Below, in pieces: positions 40,830 through 50,025 of a stretch of 64,000 nucleotides of DNA. The DNA lies in NCBI RefSeq assembly GCF_004299445.1, contig NZ_SCTC01000063.1:62001-126000 (forward strand). The letters run 5' to 3'. The notes under the pieces were generated by a model, which was not told the origin of the DNA, searched no databases, and saw only the letters and a list, made by a program, of their open reading frames with translations. How positions within the stretch are numbered: position 1 is the stretch's first letter; each line of letters opens with the position of its first letter. Source of the DNA: Phenylobacterium sp. (GTDB lineage: Bacteria; Pseudomonadota; Alphaproteobacteria; Caulobacterales; Caulobacteraceae). A program made the position numbers and the translations under genes.

Positions 40830-43157
40830 ATGCAAAAGACGACTTGGTTCGCCACGGTGGCAGGGGTGGGCGTCCTGCTGGGATCGATGGCCGGCGAAGC
40901 TGCGGCCCAGGCCAGGGGCCCGGAGGTCGAGGAACTCGTCGTCACGGGCAGCCGAGTGTCGGAGGCGAAGGTGGCCATCGGCACGGACGAGCCCACGGCC
41001 ACGGTCTCGATCACCAGCGACGCGCTGCTCTCGGCGCCGGCCGGCATCACCGGCCTGAAGATGCTGGAGAGCCTGCCGGGCTTCAACGTCCAGGCCAACG
41101 ACGCGCTGGGCATGTACGAGTTCGGCAACTCTGTCTCGGTGCGCGCCTTCAACTTCCAGCAGATCGGCTTCCTGCTGGACGACGTGCCGATGGGCCGGTC
41201 CGACCAGTTCGGCGGCTCGCCGATCTATCGCTATGTCGACAACGAGAACCTGGCGCGGGTCACCGCGTCCTCGGGGGCTGGCGACGTCGCGCTGGCCAGC
41301 TATGCCTCGCTGGGGCCGATCGTCAGCTACATCAGCCGCGGGCCGGCCGAGACCTTCGGCGGCCGGGTCAGCTATAGCCGCGGTTCGGACGAACTGCTTC
41401 GCGCCTTCGGGCGGATCGATACGGGCGAGCACAACGGCTTCTCGGCCTTCGTCAGCGCCTCGACCGTTTCTGGCGAGCTGTGGCGCGGGCCGGGCACCAT
41501 CGACCGCGACCACTATGAAGGCCAGGCGCGCTACCGCTGGAGCACGGGCGGCTCGCTGACCTTCCAGACCGTCCACAACAAGTACTTCGACTACGACAGC
41601 CCCTCGATCACCAAGGCCCAGTACGCCGGGACGGCCGGCGACATCTTCGGGCGCAGCGGGCGTGAGTTCGCCTACATCGGCTATGTGCCGGTTCCCGGAG
41701 CGGCCGGGACGCCGGCCACCGCGACGTCGCTGCCGATCACGACGGCCGGGATCCCGTATTCGAACACGGCCTACAACCAGTACTACAAGTTCGCGGTAAA
41801 CAGCCGGGAGGACCACCTCTACGCGCTGACCCTGAAGACCCCGATCGGAGAGAACGTCGACGTCTCGGTCACCGGCTACTACGAGGACAAGAAGGGCTAC
41901 GGCGTCTCGCCCGAGGCCTACGCCACCTCGCTGGCCAGCCACAATGCCGAGCGCCTGATCGTACCGGGCCTGTTCGCGCCGCGCGGCATCCAGTACGGCC
42001 TGTCCACCATCGACGGGAAGCGCAAGGGCCTGACGGGCAACGCCGTCTGGCGCTGGACCATCCACACCGTCCAGGCCGGGGCCTGGTACGAGGACGACGA
42101 CTATCACCGCACCCAGCAGCGCTACAACGTCGCCAACGGCAACCCCGACGGGGCCCCCCTGCTCAACGAGCCGGTCCACCTGCAGCGCAACTACACGTCC
42201 AATCGCAAGACGACGCAGATCTTCCTGAAGGACACCATCAGCCTGCTGGACGGCCAGCTGAAGGTGGACGTGGGCTTCAAGGGTCTCGACATCGACTACG
42301 AGATTTCGGGCTATCGGAACCCCGGGGACTTCATCAACCGGCGCACGCCCACCATCACCGACAAATGGAAGGACCTGTTCCTGCCCCAGGTGGGCGCGGT
42401 GTGGTCGGTGACCAGCCGCGACCAGGTGTTCGTGTCATACTCCGAGAACATGGCCCTGCCGCGCGGCGCCGATGACATCTTCTCGGCGGCGAGTCCCCTG
42501 GCGCCCGGACCGGACGCCGAGAAGGCGAAGAACTACGAACTGGGCGTGCGCACCAACCGGCCGACGTTCAACGCCTCGCTCGTGGCCTACTTCACCAAGT
42601 TCGACAACCGGCTGCAGTCGTTCGCCTCGCCGGTGCCCGGCAGCACGACGACCGAGACCTTCTTCCAGAACGTGGGGTCGGTGGAGGCCCACGGCGCCGA
42701 GTTCAGCGGCCAGTGGAAGCCGGAGTTCCTCGGCGGCAAGGTCTATTTCAATACCAACCTGTCGTACAACATCTCGGAATTTAAGGACAATTTCGCCACC
42801 TTCGCGATTACCGGCAACCGCGTGCCCGACTTCCCTAAGTGGCTCTTCCAGGGCGGCGTCACCTTCGAGCCGACCCCCGGCGCGATCCTGAACCTGTCGG
42901 CGCGCACGATCTCCAAGCGCTACACCAACTTCCTCAACACCGAGACCACCGGCGGCTACACGATCCTGGCGGCCTACCTCGATCTGGGTGACGGGGTGGA
43001 CTGGGGCTACCTCAAGAACGTCAAGGCGCGGATCAACGTCGACAACCTGCTGGACGAGGACTACCTCGGCACGATCTCGACCACGATCAACACCCCGGCG
43101 AGTTTCCGGCCCGGCCCTCGGCGCACCGTGCAGGTCACTCTGTCGACCGAGTTCTAG
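40830..43157 (+). CDS. TonB-dependent receptor
   Basis: 775 residues with a signal peptide (MQKTTWFATVAGVGVLLGSM, cleaved near AAAQ). The plug starts at PEVEELVVTGSRVSEAKV and includes GLKMLESLPGFNVQANDAL, SVRAFNFQQIGFLLDDVPMG. The barrel follows with repeated aromatic strands, VDNLLDEDYLGTISTTINTP and the terminal VQVTLSTEF. The ligand is unknown. The genes that follow (renal-type dipeptidase, then on the other strand an MFS symporter and an M20 peptidase) suggest peptide-like or amino-acid-derived substrates. About 175 bases upstream hold no recognised riboswitch or Fur site. Confidence 0.92.
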   Translation: MQKTTWFATVAGVGVLLGSMAGEAAAQARGPEVEELVVTGSRVSEAKVAIGTDEPTATVSITSDALLSAPAGITGLKMLESLPGFNVQANDALGMYEFGNSVSVRAFNFQQIGFLLDDVPMGRSDQFGGSPIYRYVDNENLARVTASSGAGDVALASYASLGPIVSYISRGPAETFGGRVSYSRGSDELLRAFGRIDTGEHNGFSAFVSASTVSGELWRGPGTIDRDHYEGQARYRWSTGGSLTFQTVHNKYFDYDSPSITKAQYAGTAGDIFGRSGREFAYIGYVPVPGAAGTPATATSLPITTAGIPYSNTAYNQYYKFAVNSREDHLYALTLKTPIGENVDVSVTGYYEDKKGYGVSPEAYATSLASHNAERLIVPGLFAPRGIQYGLSTIDGKRKGLTGNAVWRWTIHTVQAGAWYEDDDYHRTQQRYNVANGNPDGAPLLNEPVHLQRNYTSNRKTTQIFLKDTISLLDGQLKVDVGFKGLDIDYEISGYRNPGDFINRRTPTITDKWKDLFLPQVGAVWSVTSRDQVFVSYSENMALPRGADDIFSAASPLAPGPDAEKAKNYELGVRTNRPTFNASLVAYFTKFDNRLQSFASPVPGSTTTETFFQNVGSVEAHGAEFSGQWKPEFLGGKVYFNTNLSYNISEFKDNFATFAITGNRVPDFPKWLFQGGVTFEPTPGAILNLSARTISKRYTNFLNTETTGGYTILAAYLDLGDGVDWGYLKNVKARINVDNLLDEDYLGTISTTINTPASFRPGPRRTVQVTLSTEF

Positions 43158-43228
43158 GTCGTCTCGTCGCGGCGTTGACGCGCCGCGGCGGCTCTGCAAG
43201 CTCAGGCGCTCCTGGGGAAGGCGATACG

Positions 43229-44533
43229 ATGAAGCGTAGAATTCTGGTGGGCTGCACGGCGCTGGCCCTGGCGCTTGGCGGCGCGGCTCACGCCCAGCCT
43301 GACGATGCGAAGATCAAGGCGCGCGTCGACAAGGTGCTGGCGAAGACTCCTCTGATCGACGGCCACAACGACGTGCCCTGGGGGCTACGCCAGCGCGTGG
43401 GAATCAACCCCGGCAAGCTGGACCTGTCGGTCGACACCACCGGCCTCAAGGAAGAGGGCGGTCCCGGCATGATGACCGACATCCCGCGCCTCAAGGCCGG
43501 CAAGGTGGGCGGCCAGTTCTGGAGCGTGTTCATCCCGTCCACCTTCGACGGTCCGGTCGCTGTGCAGATGACGCTCGAGCAGATCGACATCGTGAAGGGC
43601 CTGGCCCAGCGCTATCCCACGACGTTCGAGATGGCCTACACGGCCGACGACGTGGTGCGCATCCACAAGGCGGGCCGGGTCGCCTCGCTGGTCGGGATCG
43701 AAGGCGGCCACCAGATCAACGACAGCCTGCCGGTGCTGCGCCAGATGTACGCCGCCGGCGCGCGCTACATGACGCTGACCCACGCCATCAACACCCGCTG
43801 GGCCGACAGCGCCACGGCCAACCCGGCGCACGATGGCCTCACGCCCTTCGGTCGCGCGGTGGTGGGCGAGATGAACCGGCTGGGCATGCTGGTCGACCTC
43901 AGCCACGTGTCGGAAGGCACGATGCTGGACGCCCTGGAGGCGGCTCAGGCGCCGGTGATCTTTTCGCATTCGGGCGCCGACGGCGTGGCCGATCACGCCC
44001 GCAACGTCTCGGACGCGGTATTGGCCAAGGTGAAGGCCAACCGCGGCGTGGTGATGGTCAACTTCCTGCCGAACTACGTCAGCCGCGCGCGCATGGAGTG
44101 GGCGGCCAACCGCTCGGCCGAGCAGGCCCGCTACAACGCCCCGCCCTTCGGCGGCCTATACATCGGCCAGCCCGACCGGGCCAAGGACGCGCTGGCCGCC
44201 TGGGACAAGGCCAACCCCAAGCCGCCCGTGACGCTGGCGATGGTGGCCGACCACGTGGATTACCTGGCCAAGGTGTGCGGCGTGGACTGTGTGGGCATCG
44301 GCTCGGACTTCGACGGCATCGGCGACACGCCGGTAGGCCTGGAAGGCGTCGACAAGTTCCCCGATCTCCTGGCCGAACTGGCTCGCCGCGGCTGGAGCGA
44401 CGAGGACCTGGGCAAGGTGGCCGGCGGCAACGTCCTGCGCGTGTTGCGGGAGGCGGAGGCGATCGCAAAGAAGCTGCAGGCTACGACTGCGCCGTCCTAC
44501 GCGACGCTGGCCGAGCTGGACGGGAAGCGCTGA
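43229..44533 (+). CDS. Membrane dipeptidase (peptidase family M19)
   Basis: 434 residues from ATG 43229. The signal peptide MKRRILVGCTALALALGGAA ends at AHA. The zinc ligands of renal-dipeptidase-like enzymes are visible: H-x-D in IDGHNDVPWGLR, the bridging glutamate in GIEGGHQIND, the histidine in LVDLSHVSEG, the next in VIFSHSGADG, and the aspartate in VGIGSDFDGIGD. It should cleave dipeptides, including those with a D-residue, in the periplasm. It follows the TonB receptor gene on the same strand and may process what the receptor imports. Confidence 0.92.
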   Translation: MKRRILVGCTALALALGGAAHAQPDDAKIKARVDKVLAKTPLIDGHNDVPWGLRQRVGINPGKLDLSVDTTGLKEEGGPGMMTDIPRLKAGKVGGQFWSVFIPSTFDGPVAVQMTLEQIDIVKGLAQRYPTTFEMAYTADDVVRIHKAGRVASLVGIEGGHQINDSLPVLRQMYAAGARYMTLTHAINTRWADSATANPAHDGLTPFGRAVVGEMNRLGMLVDLSHVSEGTMLDALEAAQAPVIFSHSGADGVADHARNVSDAVLAKVKANRGVVMVNFLPNYVSRARMEWAANRSAEQARYNAPPFGGLYIGQPDRAKDALAAWDKANPKPPVTLAMVADHVDYLAKVCGVDCVGIGSDFDGIGDTPVGLEGVDKFPDLLAELARRGWSDEDLGKVAGGNVLRVLREAEAIAKKLQATTAPSYATLAELDGKR

Positions 44534-44543
44534 GCGCGTCGCC

Positions 44544-44840
44544 TCAGAGCTCGATCTCGACGGCGACGGTCACGACGTCGCCCGTGGCGATCCGTTCGCG
44601 CTGACGCACCTCGGCCTTCAGCGGGAGCAGGAAGCCGCCGCTCTTGCTGTCGGGGAAGATCGACGTGCGCCACGTCGTGGCGCCGATGGTCGCGGCCACG
44701 CGCAGCGAGCCCCAGCCTCCCGTGCGTGGTCCGCTAAGCCGGCGGATGCCGTGGCAGACCTCGGGCGGCAGGGTGACGAAGCGCCAGGACGCCTTGCCCC
44801 CGGTCCAGAGCCAGACTTCGGCCTCGATCTCGTAGCGCAT
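44544..44840 (-). CDS. DUF1905 domain protein
   Basis: 98 residues. EAEVWLWTGGKASWRFVTLP, GGWGSLRVAATIGATTWRTS and IFPDSKSGGFLLPLKAEVRQ make up nearly the entire DUF1905 domain, a small beta-barrel of unknown role. There is no signal peptide. It begins eight bases after the MFS gene on the same strand, so it is probably co-transcribed. Confidence 0.8.
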   Translation of the reverse strand: MRYEIEAEVWLWTGGKASWRFVTLPPEVCHGIRRLSGPRTGGWGSLRVAATIGATTWRTSIFPDSKSGGFLLPLKAEVRQRERIATGDVVTVAVEIEL

Positions 44841-44848
44841 GCCGCGCG

Positions 44849-46510
44849 TCAGCCGTCGAGCCGCTTACCCTTGGTCTCAGGCAGCAGCAGGAAGCAGACG
44901 ACCACCGACAGCGCCGTGAAGGCGAACGGGTACCAGAGGCCAGAGTAGAGTTCGCCGGTGGCGGTCACGATGGCGAAGGCGGTGAAGGGTACGAAGCCGC
45001 CGACCCACCCGGTGCCGATGTGATAGGGCAGCGACAGCGCCGTATAGCGCACCCGCGTCGGGAACAGCTCCACCAGGCAGGCGGCGATCGGTCCGTAGAG
45101 CGCCGTCGCCGCCACCACGAACACCAGCAGCACGCCGAACGCCCCCAGCAGGTTCATCCGCGCGGGGTCGGCCTTCGCCGGGTAGCCGGCCTGGGTCAGC
45201 GCCGTCTTGATCCGGGTCTCGACGCTGGTCTTCACCGCCTTGGCGACCTCGGGCGACAGGCCCTCGGCGCTGGTCGATGGGATGGTCTGGCTGCCCACGC
45301 GCACCATGGCCGGGCGGCCGGGCACGCCCGCCTCGCTGGCGTAGGAAACCCCGGCGTTGGCCAGGGTCGACTTGGCGATGTCGCACGAAGACAGGAATGC
45401 GGCCTTGCCCACGGGATCGAACTGCAGCGAGCAGTCGGCGGGGTCGGCGATCACGATCACCGGGGTCGCGGCGGCCGCTTCGGCCATGGCGGGGTTCAGC
45501 GTGCGCGACAGCATGTGGAAGCCGGGGAAATAGGCCGCCAGCATCAGCACCATCCCGAACAGCATCACCGTCTTGCGGCCGATGCGATCCGAGAGCCAGC
45601 CGAAGAAGACGTAGAACACCGCGCTGGCCGCGGTGGCCGACAGCATCAGGATGTTGATGGTCTCGGGGCTGACCTTCAGGAACCGCTCCATGAAAGTCTG
45701 CACGTAGAAGAAGGCCGTGTACCAGACGGCGCCCTGGGCGAACATCACGCCCACCAGGGCGATCAGCACCAGCTTGAGGTTGGGCCACTCGCCGAAGGCT
45801 TCCTTGAAGGGGGCCTGGCTCTGCTTGCCCTCGGCCTTCAGTTTGGCGAACTCGGGGCTCTCGGTGAGCTTCAGGCGCATCCAGATCGAGATCGCCAGCA
45901 GCACGCCCGAGAACAGGAACGGGATGCGCCAGCCCCAGGCGTCGAAGGCCTCGTTGCCGACGGCCAGGCGAGTGACCAGGATCACGATCAGCGCCCCGAA
46001 AAGGCCGAACGCCGCCGAGGTCTGGATCCAGCTGGTGGCCCTGCCGCGCCCATTGGCCGGGGCGTGCTCGGCGACATAGATCGCCGCGCCGCCATATTCG
46101 CCGCCCAGGGCGAAGCCCTGGATGATCCGCATGAGGATCAGCAGGATCGGGCCGATGATGCCGGCCTGGGTGTAGCTGGGCAGCAGGCCGATCGCGACCG
46201 TCGCGCCGCCCATCAGCAGCACCGTGGCCAGGAAGGCGCCCTTGCGGCCGGCCTGATCGCCGATGCGGCCGAACACCAGCGCGCCCAGCGGACGGAACAG
46301 GAAGCCCGTCCCGAACAGCGCCAGCGCCGCCGCCAGCGCCGCCGTCTCGGGCAGGCCGGTGAAGAAAGTCTTGGAGATGACGCCGGTCAGGCTGCCGAAG
46401 ACAAAGAAGTCATACCACTCGAAGGTGGTCCCGGCGGACGAAGCGGCCACGACCGTGCGAAGAGACGTGCCCTCCTTCTCCGGCGTGTCCGATGCGGCGA
46501 CTTCCGCCAT
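44849..46510 (-). CDS. MFS transporter, metabolite:H+ symporter type (ShiA/ProP-like)
   Basis: 553 residues, about 110 more than usual. The N-terminal half has TTFEWYDFFVFGSLTGVISK and LGALVFGRIGDQAGRKGAFL (the loop 2-3 signature), GFALGGEYGGAAIYVAEHAP and FLFSGVLLAISIWMRLKL, all typical of the metabolite:H+ symporter subfamily. GWLSDRIGRKTVMLFGMVL marks the second half. An extra hydrophilic stretch of roughly 110 residues (from about PVIVIADPADCSLQFD to KADPARMN, with two cysteines) is inserted between helices 8 and 9, probably on the outside. Substrates of the family are small carboxylates or betaines. Confidence 0.87.
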   Translation of the reverse strand: MAEVAASDTPEKEGTSLRTVVAASSAGTTFEWYDFFVFGSLTGVISKTFFTGLPETAALAAALALFGTGFLFRPLGALVFGRIGDQAGRKGAFLATVLLMGGATVAIGLLPSYTQAGIIGPILLILMRIIQGFALGGEYGGAAIYVAEHAPANGRGRATSWIQTSAAFGLFGALIVILVTRLAVGNEAFDAWGWRIPFLFSGVLLAISIWMRLKLTESPEFAKLKAEGKQSQAPFKEAFGEWPNLKLVLIALVGVMFAQGAVWYTAFFYVQTFMERFLKVSPETINILMLSATAASAVFYVFFGWLSDRIGRKTVMLFGMVLMLAAYFPGFHMLSRTLNPAMAEAAAATPVIVIADPADCSLQFDPVGKAAFLSSCDIAKSTLANAGVSYASEAGVPGRPAMVRVGSQTIPSTSAEGLSPEVAKAVKTSVETRIKTALTQAGYPAKADPARMNLLGAFGVLLVFVVAATALYGPIAACLVELFPTRVRYTALSLPYHIGTGWVGGFVPFTAFAIVTATGELYSGLWYPFAFTALSVVVCFLLLPETKGKRLDG

Positions 46511-46618
46511 GCCCGATATCTCCCCGCTGCTTCTTGTCTCGATGTAGCCGAATTCTCGCGCCGGGCCATTGCCCTTCGAAATGGCCGGCCCTGCGGCGTC
46601 GCCTCGCCTGCGGCGTCG

Positions 46619-48028
46619 CTACTTCGCCCCGACGTAGGCCTTCACCAGGTCGAACAGGTAGTCGCGGCCGGCGTAGAGCGAGCTCACGCGGATGCGCTCG
46701 TTCAGGCCGTGGGCGCCGTTGCCGTCGGGGTCGCCGAAGATGCCGGGCACGCCGTAGACGTACATCTTGGCCGGGCCGAAGTAGCGGCCGTCGGTGGCCC
46801 CCGACGACATCGACGGGATCACCGGCACGCCCGGGAAGTGCTTGGCCGCGACGGCCTTCATGGGCCCGACGACCTTGGGGTCTAGCGGCGGGTTGATGGC
46901 GATGGGCCGCACGGGCGGGATCACCTCGATCTTCACGCCCGGATCTCCGACCACCTTGTTCAAGGTCTCCAGCGTGCCTTCCACCGTCTCGCCGGGGAAG
47001 ATGCGGCAGTTGATCACCGCCGTCGCCCGCTGGGGCAGGGCGTTGTTGGCGTGTCCGGCGTCCAGGCGCGTGGTCACGCAGTTGGTGTGCAGGATCGAAT
47101 TCACGTTGACGTCGGTCGCCGCCACCTTCGCCGCCTCGGCGTCGTTGGGATTGGCCAGCAGGGTCTTCAGCGCGGCGCCGACCGCATCAGCCCGCTGGGC
47201 GCGCATCTCCAGGCCAAACCGCGTCGTGTCGGTCATCTTCGCCGGGAAGACGTACGCCCTCACCTTCAGCAGCGCCTCGGCCAGCTGGTAGATGGCGTTG
47301 TCGGGCCGCGGCCGCGACGAGTGGCCGCCTGGGTTGGTGACGGTGACCAGGTAGCTCTGCGCCGCTTTCTCTCCCACCTGGATCGACAGCGACTCACGCT
47401 TGCCGTCGGCGCTGAGCCGCCCGCCGCCGCCCTCGTTAAGCACGAAGTCGGCCGCGATCAGCGGGCCATGATTCTTCACCAGATAGTCGGCGCCGTTGAA
47501 CGCCTCGGCGGTCTCCTCGCCGCAGGTCAGCGCCATCTTCAGCGTGGCCTTGGGCGGGGTCTTGGCCTGCTTCAGCCGGATCAGGGTGTCGACCCAGATG
47601 GCGTCCAGGCCCTTCATGTCGGCCGTGCCGCGGCCGTAGAAGTAGCCGTCCTCCTCGATCAGCGTGAACGGATCGCGGGTCCAGTCCTCACGCCGCGCCT
47701 CGACCACGTCGATGTGGCCAAGCAGCAGCACCGCGCCGGCCTTGGGGTCGGACCCCTTCAGCACGGCCACCAGGCTGCCCTCCTTGGGGTTGGACGGCGC
47801 GGTGATGTGGTGCAGGTCGGCGTCGGCGAAGCCCGCCGCCTTCAGGCGCGCGCCCATCTTGGCGGCAGCCTCGGTGCAGCTGCCCACGGACAGCGCGGTG
47901 TTGGTCTCGACCAACTCCTCGAAGATCTCGCGGAACGCCAGCTGGTCGGGCCGCGGGGCCTGGGCCTGCGCGGTGGTCGCGGCTCCCATCATCAACAGAC
48001 CGAAAAATCCCGCGGCGACCTTGCGCAT
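46619..48028 (-). CDS. Exported M20 family metallopeptidase
   Basis: 469 residues from ATG 48028 (GGAGAG upstream). The signal peptide KVAAGFFGLLMMGAATTAQA precedes an M20 catalytic domain. Metal ligands and catalytic residues are visible: LLLGHIDVVEARREDW (H-x-D), YGRGTADMKGLDA, LTCGEETAEAFNG with the Glu pair, and the late NGAHGLNERI histidine. A dimerisation domain with GGHSSRPRPDNAI lies between. It should be a periplasmic carboxypeptidase or aminoacylase. With the M19 dipeptidase and the transporters nearby it suggests peptide scavenging. Confidence 0.9.
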   Translation of the reverse strand: MRKVAAGFFGLLMMGAATTAQAQAPRPDQLAFREIFEELVETNTALSVGSCTEAAAKMGARLKAAGFADADLHHITAPSNPKEGSLVAVLKGSDPKAGAVLLLGHIDVVEARREDWTRDPFTLIEEDGYFYGRGTADMKGLDAIWVDTLIRLKQAKTPPKATLKMALTCGEETAEAFNGADYLVKNHGPLIAADFVLNEGGGGRLSADGKRESLSIQVGEKAAQSYLVTVTNPGGHSSRPRPDNAIYQLAEALLKVRAYVFPAKMTDTTRFGLEMRAQRADAVGAALKTLLANPNDAEAAKVAATDVNVNSILHTNCVTTRLDAGHANNALPQRATAVINCRIFPGETVEGTLETLNKVVGDPGVKIEVIPPVRPIAINPPLDPKVVGPMKAVAAKHFPGVPVIPSMSSGATDGRYFGPAKMYVYGVPGIFGDPDGNGAHGLNERIRVSSLYAGRDYLFDLVKAYVGAK

Positions 48029-48097
48029 GCACTCTCTCCAAACCCGGAAGCGGCGCACTCAAGCACGCGGAATCCGGACACGGAATAGCCCGCGCGA

Positions 48098-49042
48098 TCA
48101 GAGACGCAGCAACACGCGACCCTGCTTGCCCCGTGTCTCGAAGCGGTCGAACGCCGCGTCGGCCTCTTCCAGGGGAAAGACGCTGTCGACGACCGGCCGC
48201 AGCGCGCCCTCGTCGGCGAGGGCTGCCAGCCGTCCGAGGCGGCGGGGATCTGTCTTCAGCATCATGAGATAGCCCGCCCGCCGGGACGACAGGGCCGCCC
48301 GCGCGAAGCCCGCCAGGTCGGCGGTCGGATTACTGGACACGTACATCCCGCGCCGAGACAGGAACGTCTCGGCTTCGCGGAACGAGAGCCGCGCCGGGGT
48401 GTCGATAATCAGGTCGTAGGCGTCATCGGGCTGGGTGGCGGGTTCGGTCTCATAGGGCCGCACCGCTGCAGCGCCCTGCGCCAGCACCCAGGCGGCGTTG
48501 GCCGCCGAGGCGACTGCGGTCACCTCGCGGCCCTGACGGGCCGCCAACTGCACCGCGTAGGCGCCGAAGCCGCCAGCGGCGCCGATGATCAGGCAGCGCT
48601 GGCCGGCGGTCGCCGGGCATATGTGTTCCAGCACCTCGATCGCCGTCAGTCCCATGACGGTGAGCGCCGCGCCGGCTTCGTCGCTGAGCGTGGCCGGGAT
48701 AGCCAGCAGCGCTCGCTCGTCGATGATGGCGAACTCCGCGTGGCAGCGGGGCCCGTTCAGCACCGGAGAATAGCCGATCACGCGCTGACCGGCGCGTATG
48801 CGGCGTCCGTCGGTGCGCGCGATCCCCGCCAGTTCGAACCCGGTCAGGACGGGCCCGTCCTTGCGGAACCGCTTCACCTGGCCGGCCCAGCCGCCCTTGC
48901 GCACCTCGACGTCCATCTCGTTGACGCCGGCGACCTTGACCTCGACCAGGATCTGTCCGGGCCTTGGCGTCGGGATCGGCGCCTCGACGATGAACGACGC
49001 CTGTCGGGCCGCATCGACCGCCAGCGCGCGCATCGTGCTCAT
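48098..49042 (-). CDS. Medium-chain dehydrogenase/reductase (quinone oxidoreductase-like)
   Basis: 314 residues. The GroES-like N-terminal domain (GQILVEVKVAGVNEMDVEVR, GFELAGIARTDGRRIRAGQR) and the Rossmann domain with CLIIGAAGGFGAYAVQLAAR place it in the zinc-independent MDR branch. The usual structural-zinc cysteines are absent. It would reduce a quinone, enone or aldehyde with NADPH. It is last of a three-gene operon whose genes overlap by four bases each, under likely TetR control. Confidence 0.85.
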   Translation of the reverse strand: MSTMRALAVDAARQASFIVEAPIPTPRPGQILVEVKVAGVNEMDVEVRKGGWAGQVKRFRKDGPVLTGFELAGIARTDGRRIRAGQRVIGYSPVLNGPRCHAEFAIIDERALLAIPATLSDEAGAALTVMGLTAIEVLEHICPATAGQRCLIIGAAGGFGAYAVQLAARQGREVTAVASAANAAWVLAQGAAAVRPYETEPATQPDDAYDLIIDTPARLSFREAETFLSRRGMYVSSNPTADLAGFARAALSSRRAGYLMMLKTDPRRLGRLAALADEGALRPVVDSVFPLEEADAAFDRFETRGKQGRVLLRL

Positions 49043-50025
49043 GTGGCGCTCTCGATTTGCACGCCGAAGGTCGTGAGCCGTGTCAGCGCGCGGTCGATGT
49101 CGAGCAGGGTCTCGGGGAAGTGCAATCCGGCGGCCGGCGGCGCCGCGCCGTCCAGGCCCAGGACGCGTTCCGCGCCGATCAGCACGCCCAAAGCCGTCAG
49201 GTGCGCCTGGCCCGCGGGATCGCTGACGATGGTCTGCTTCGTAGACACCGCGCCGCTCGCGTTGCGGCCGGTGACGTCGATGTAGATGTCGTGAGAGGCC
49301 CCGCCGCCCGCCGCCGTTCCTCGCGACTCGCCGGTCCCGAGGTCGAAGCGAACATCCGGCGCTCCGGTCACCGCCGCCAGCGCCGGCGTGTCCAGCACGC
49401 TCATCGGCAGGGCGTCGAACGCGGACTGCCCCGGCCGGGCGACTGAGCGTCCGTGCTGGGTCGCGTCAAGGTAGGTCCAGGCCCCGCCCCGCCGGATCTG
49501 CGCCTGGCCCACGAAGCCGCCGGCGTCGGCCACGGTCATCGGGCCAATGGGGTCGGCGTAGTCGTATAGGGCGGCCATCTCGACCCGCTCGACCACCGCG
49601 AACGTGCGCGCCGTCGCCAGCGCCACCACCGTCGTCACGCCCGCTTGCCAGTGCCCGAGCATCAGCGCCGGCCGTCTCGCCAGCGCCGCCGCGGCGATGG
49701 CGGTCGAGGCCATGCTGTCCGGGCCTCGCACGATGCCGATGTGGCCGGCGCCGGCGCGCAGGGCGGTCATCAGTAGATTGTCGCCCGGGTCCTGCAAGGC
49801 AGCGATCACCAGGTCGACCGGTCCCGCCTCGGCGAGTCCGGGCGCAGGGTCGTTCACACCAAGGCGGACGGTGCGCGCACCCAACGTCTTGGCCAGCTCG
49901 GCGCCGCTTTCGGGATTGCGGCCGCCCAGCACCAGCTCGAGGTCGTGCCCGGCCTCCCGGATCAGGCGGGCGACCGCGCCGCCGACCACGCCCCAGCCGC
50001 CGGCGATCAGGATGCGCGGGCTCAC
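49039..50025 (-). CDS. Saccharopine dehydrogenase-like NAD(P)-binding protein
   Basis: 328 residues. ILIAGGWGVVGGAVARLIRE is a Rossmann loop, and LVLGGRNPESGAELAKTLGA continues the saccharopine-dehydrogenase-like NAD(P) domain. The C-terminal half (ASHDIYIDVTGRNASGAVST, AGQAHLTALGVLIGAERVLG) resembles members that act on membrane or lipid-linked compounds. The exact reaction is unknown. It overlaps both neighbours by four bases, so it is the middle gene of a tightly coupled operon. Confidence 0.78.
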   Translation of the reverse strand: MSPRILIAGGWGVVGGAVARLIREAGHDLELVLGGRNPESGAELAKTLGARTVRLGVNDPAPGLAEAGPVDLVIAALQDPGDNLLMTALRAGAGHIGIVRGPDSMASTAIAAAALARRPALMLGHWQAGVTTVVALATARTFAVVERVEMAALYDYADPIGPMTVADAGGFVGQAQIRRGGAWTYLDATQHGRSVARPGQSAFDALPMSVLDTPALAAVTGAPDVRFDLGTGESRGTAAGGGASHDIYIDVTGRNASGAVSTKQTIVSDPAGQAHLTALGVLIGAERVLGLDGAAPPAAGLHFPETLLDIDRALTRLTTFGVQIESAT

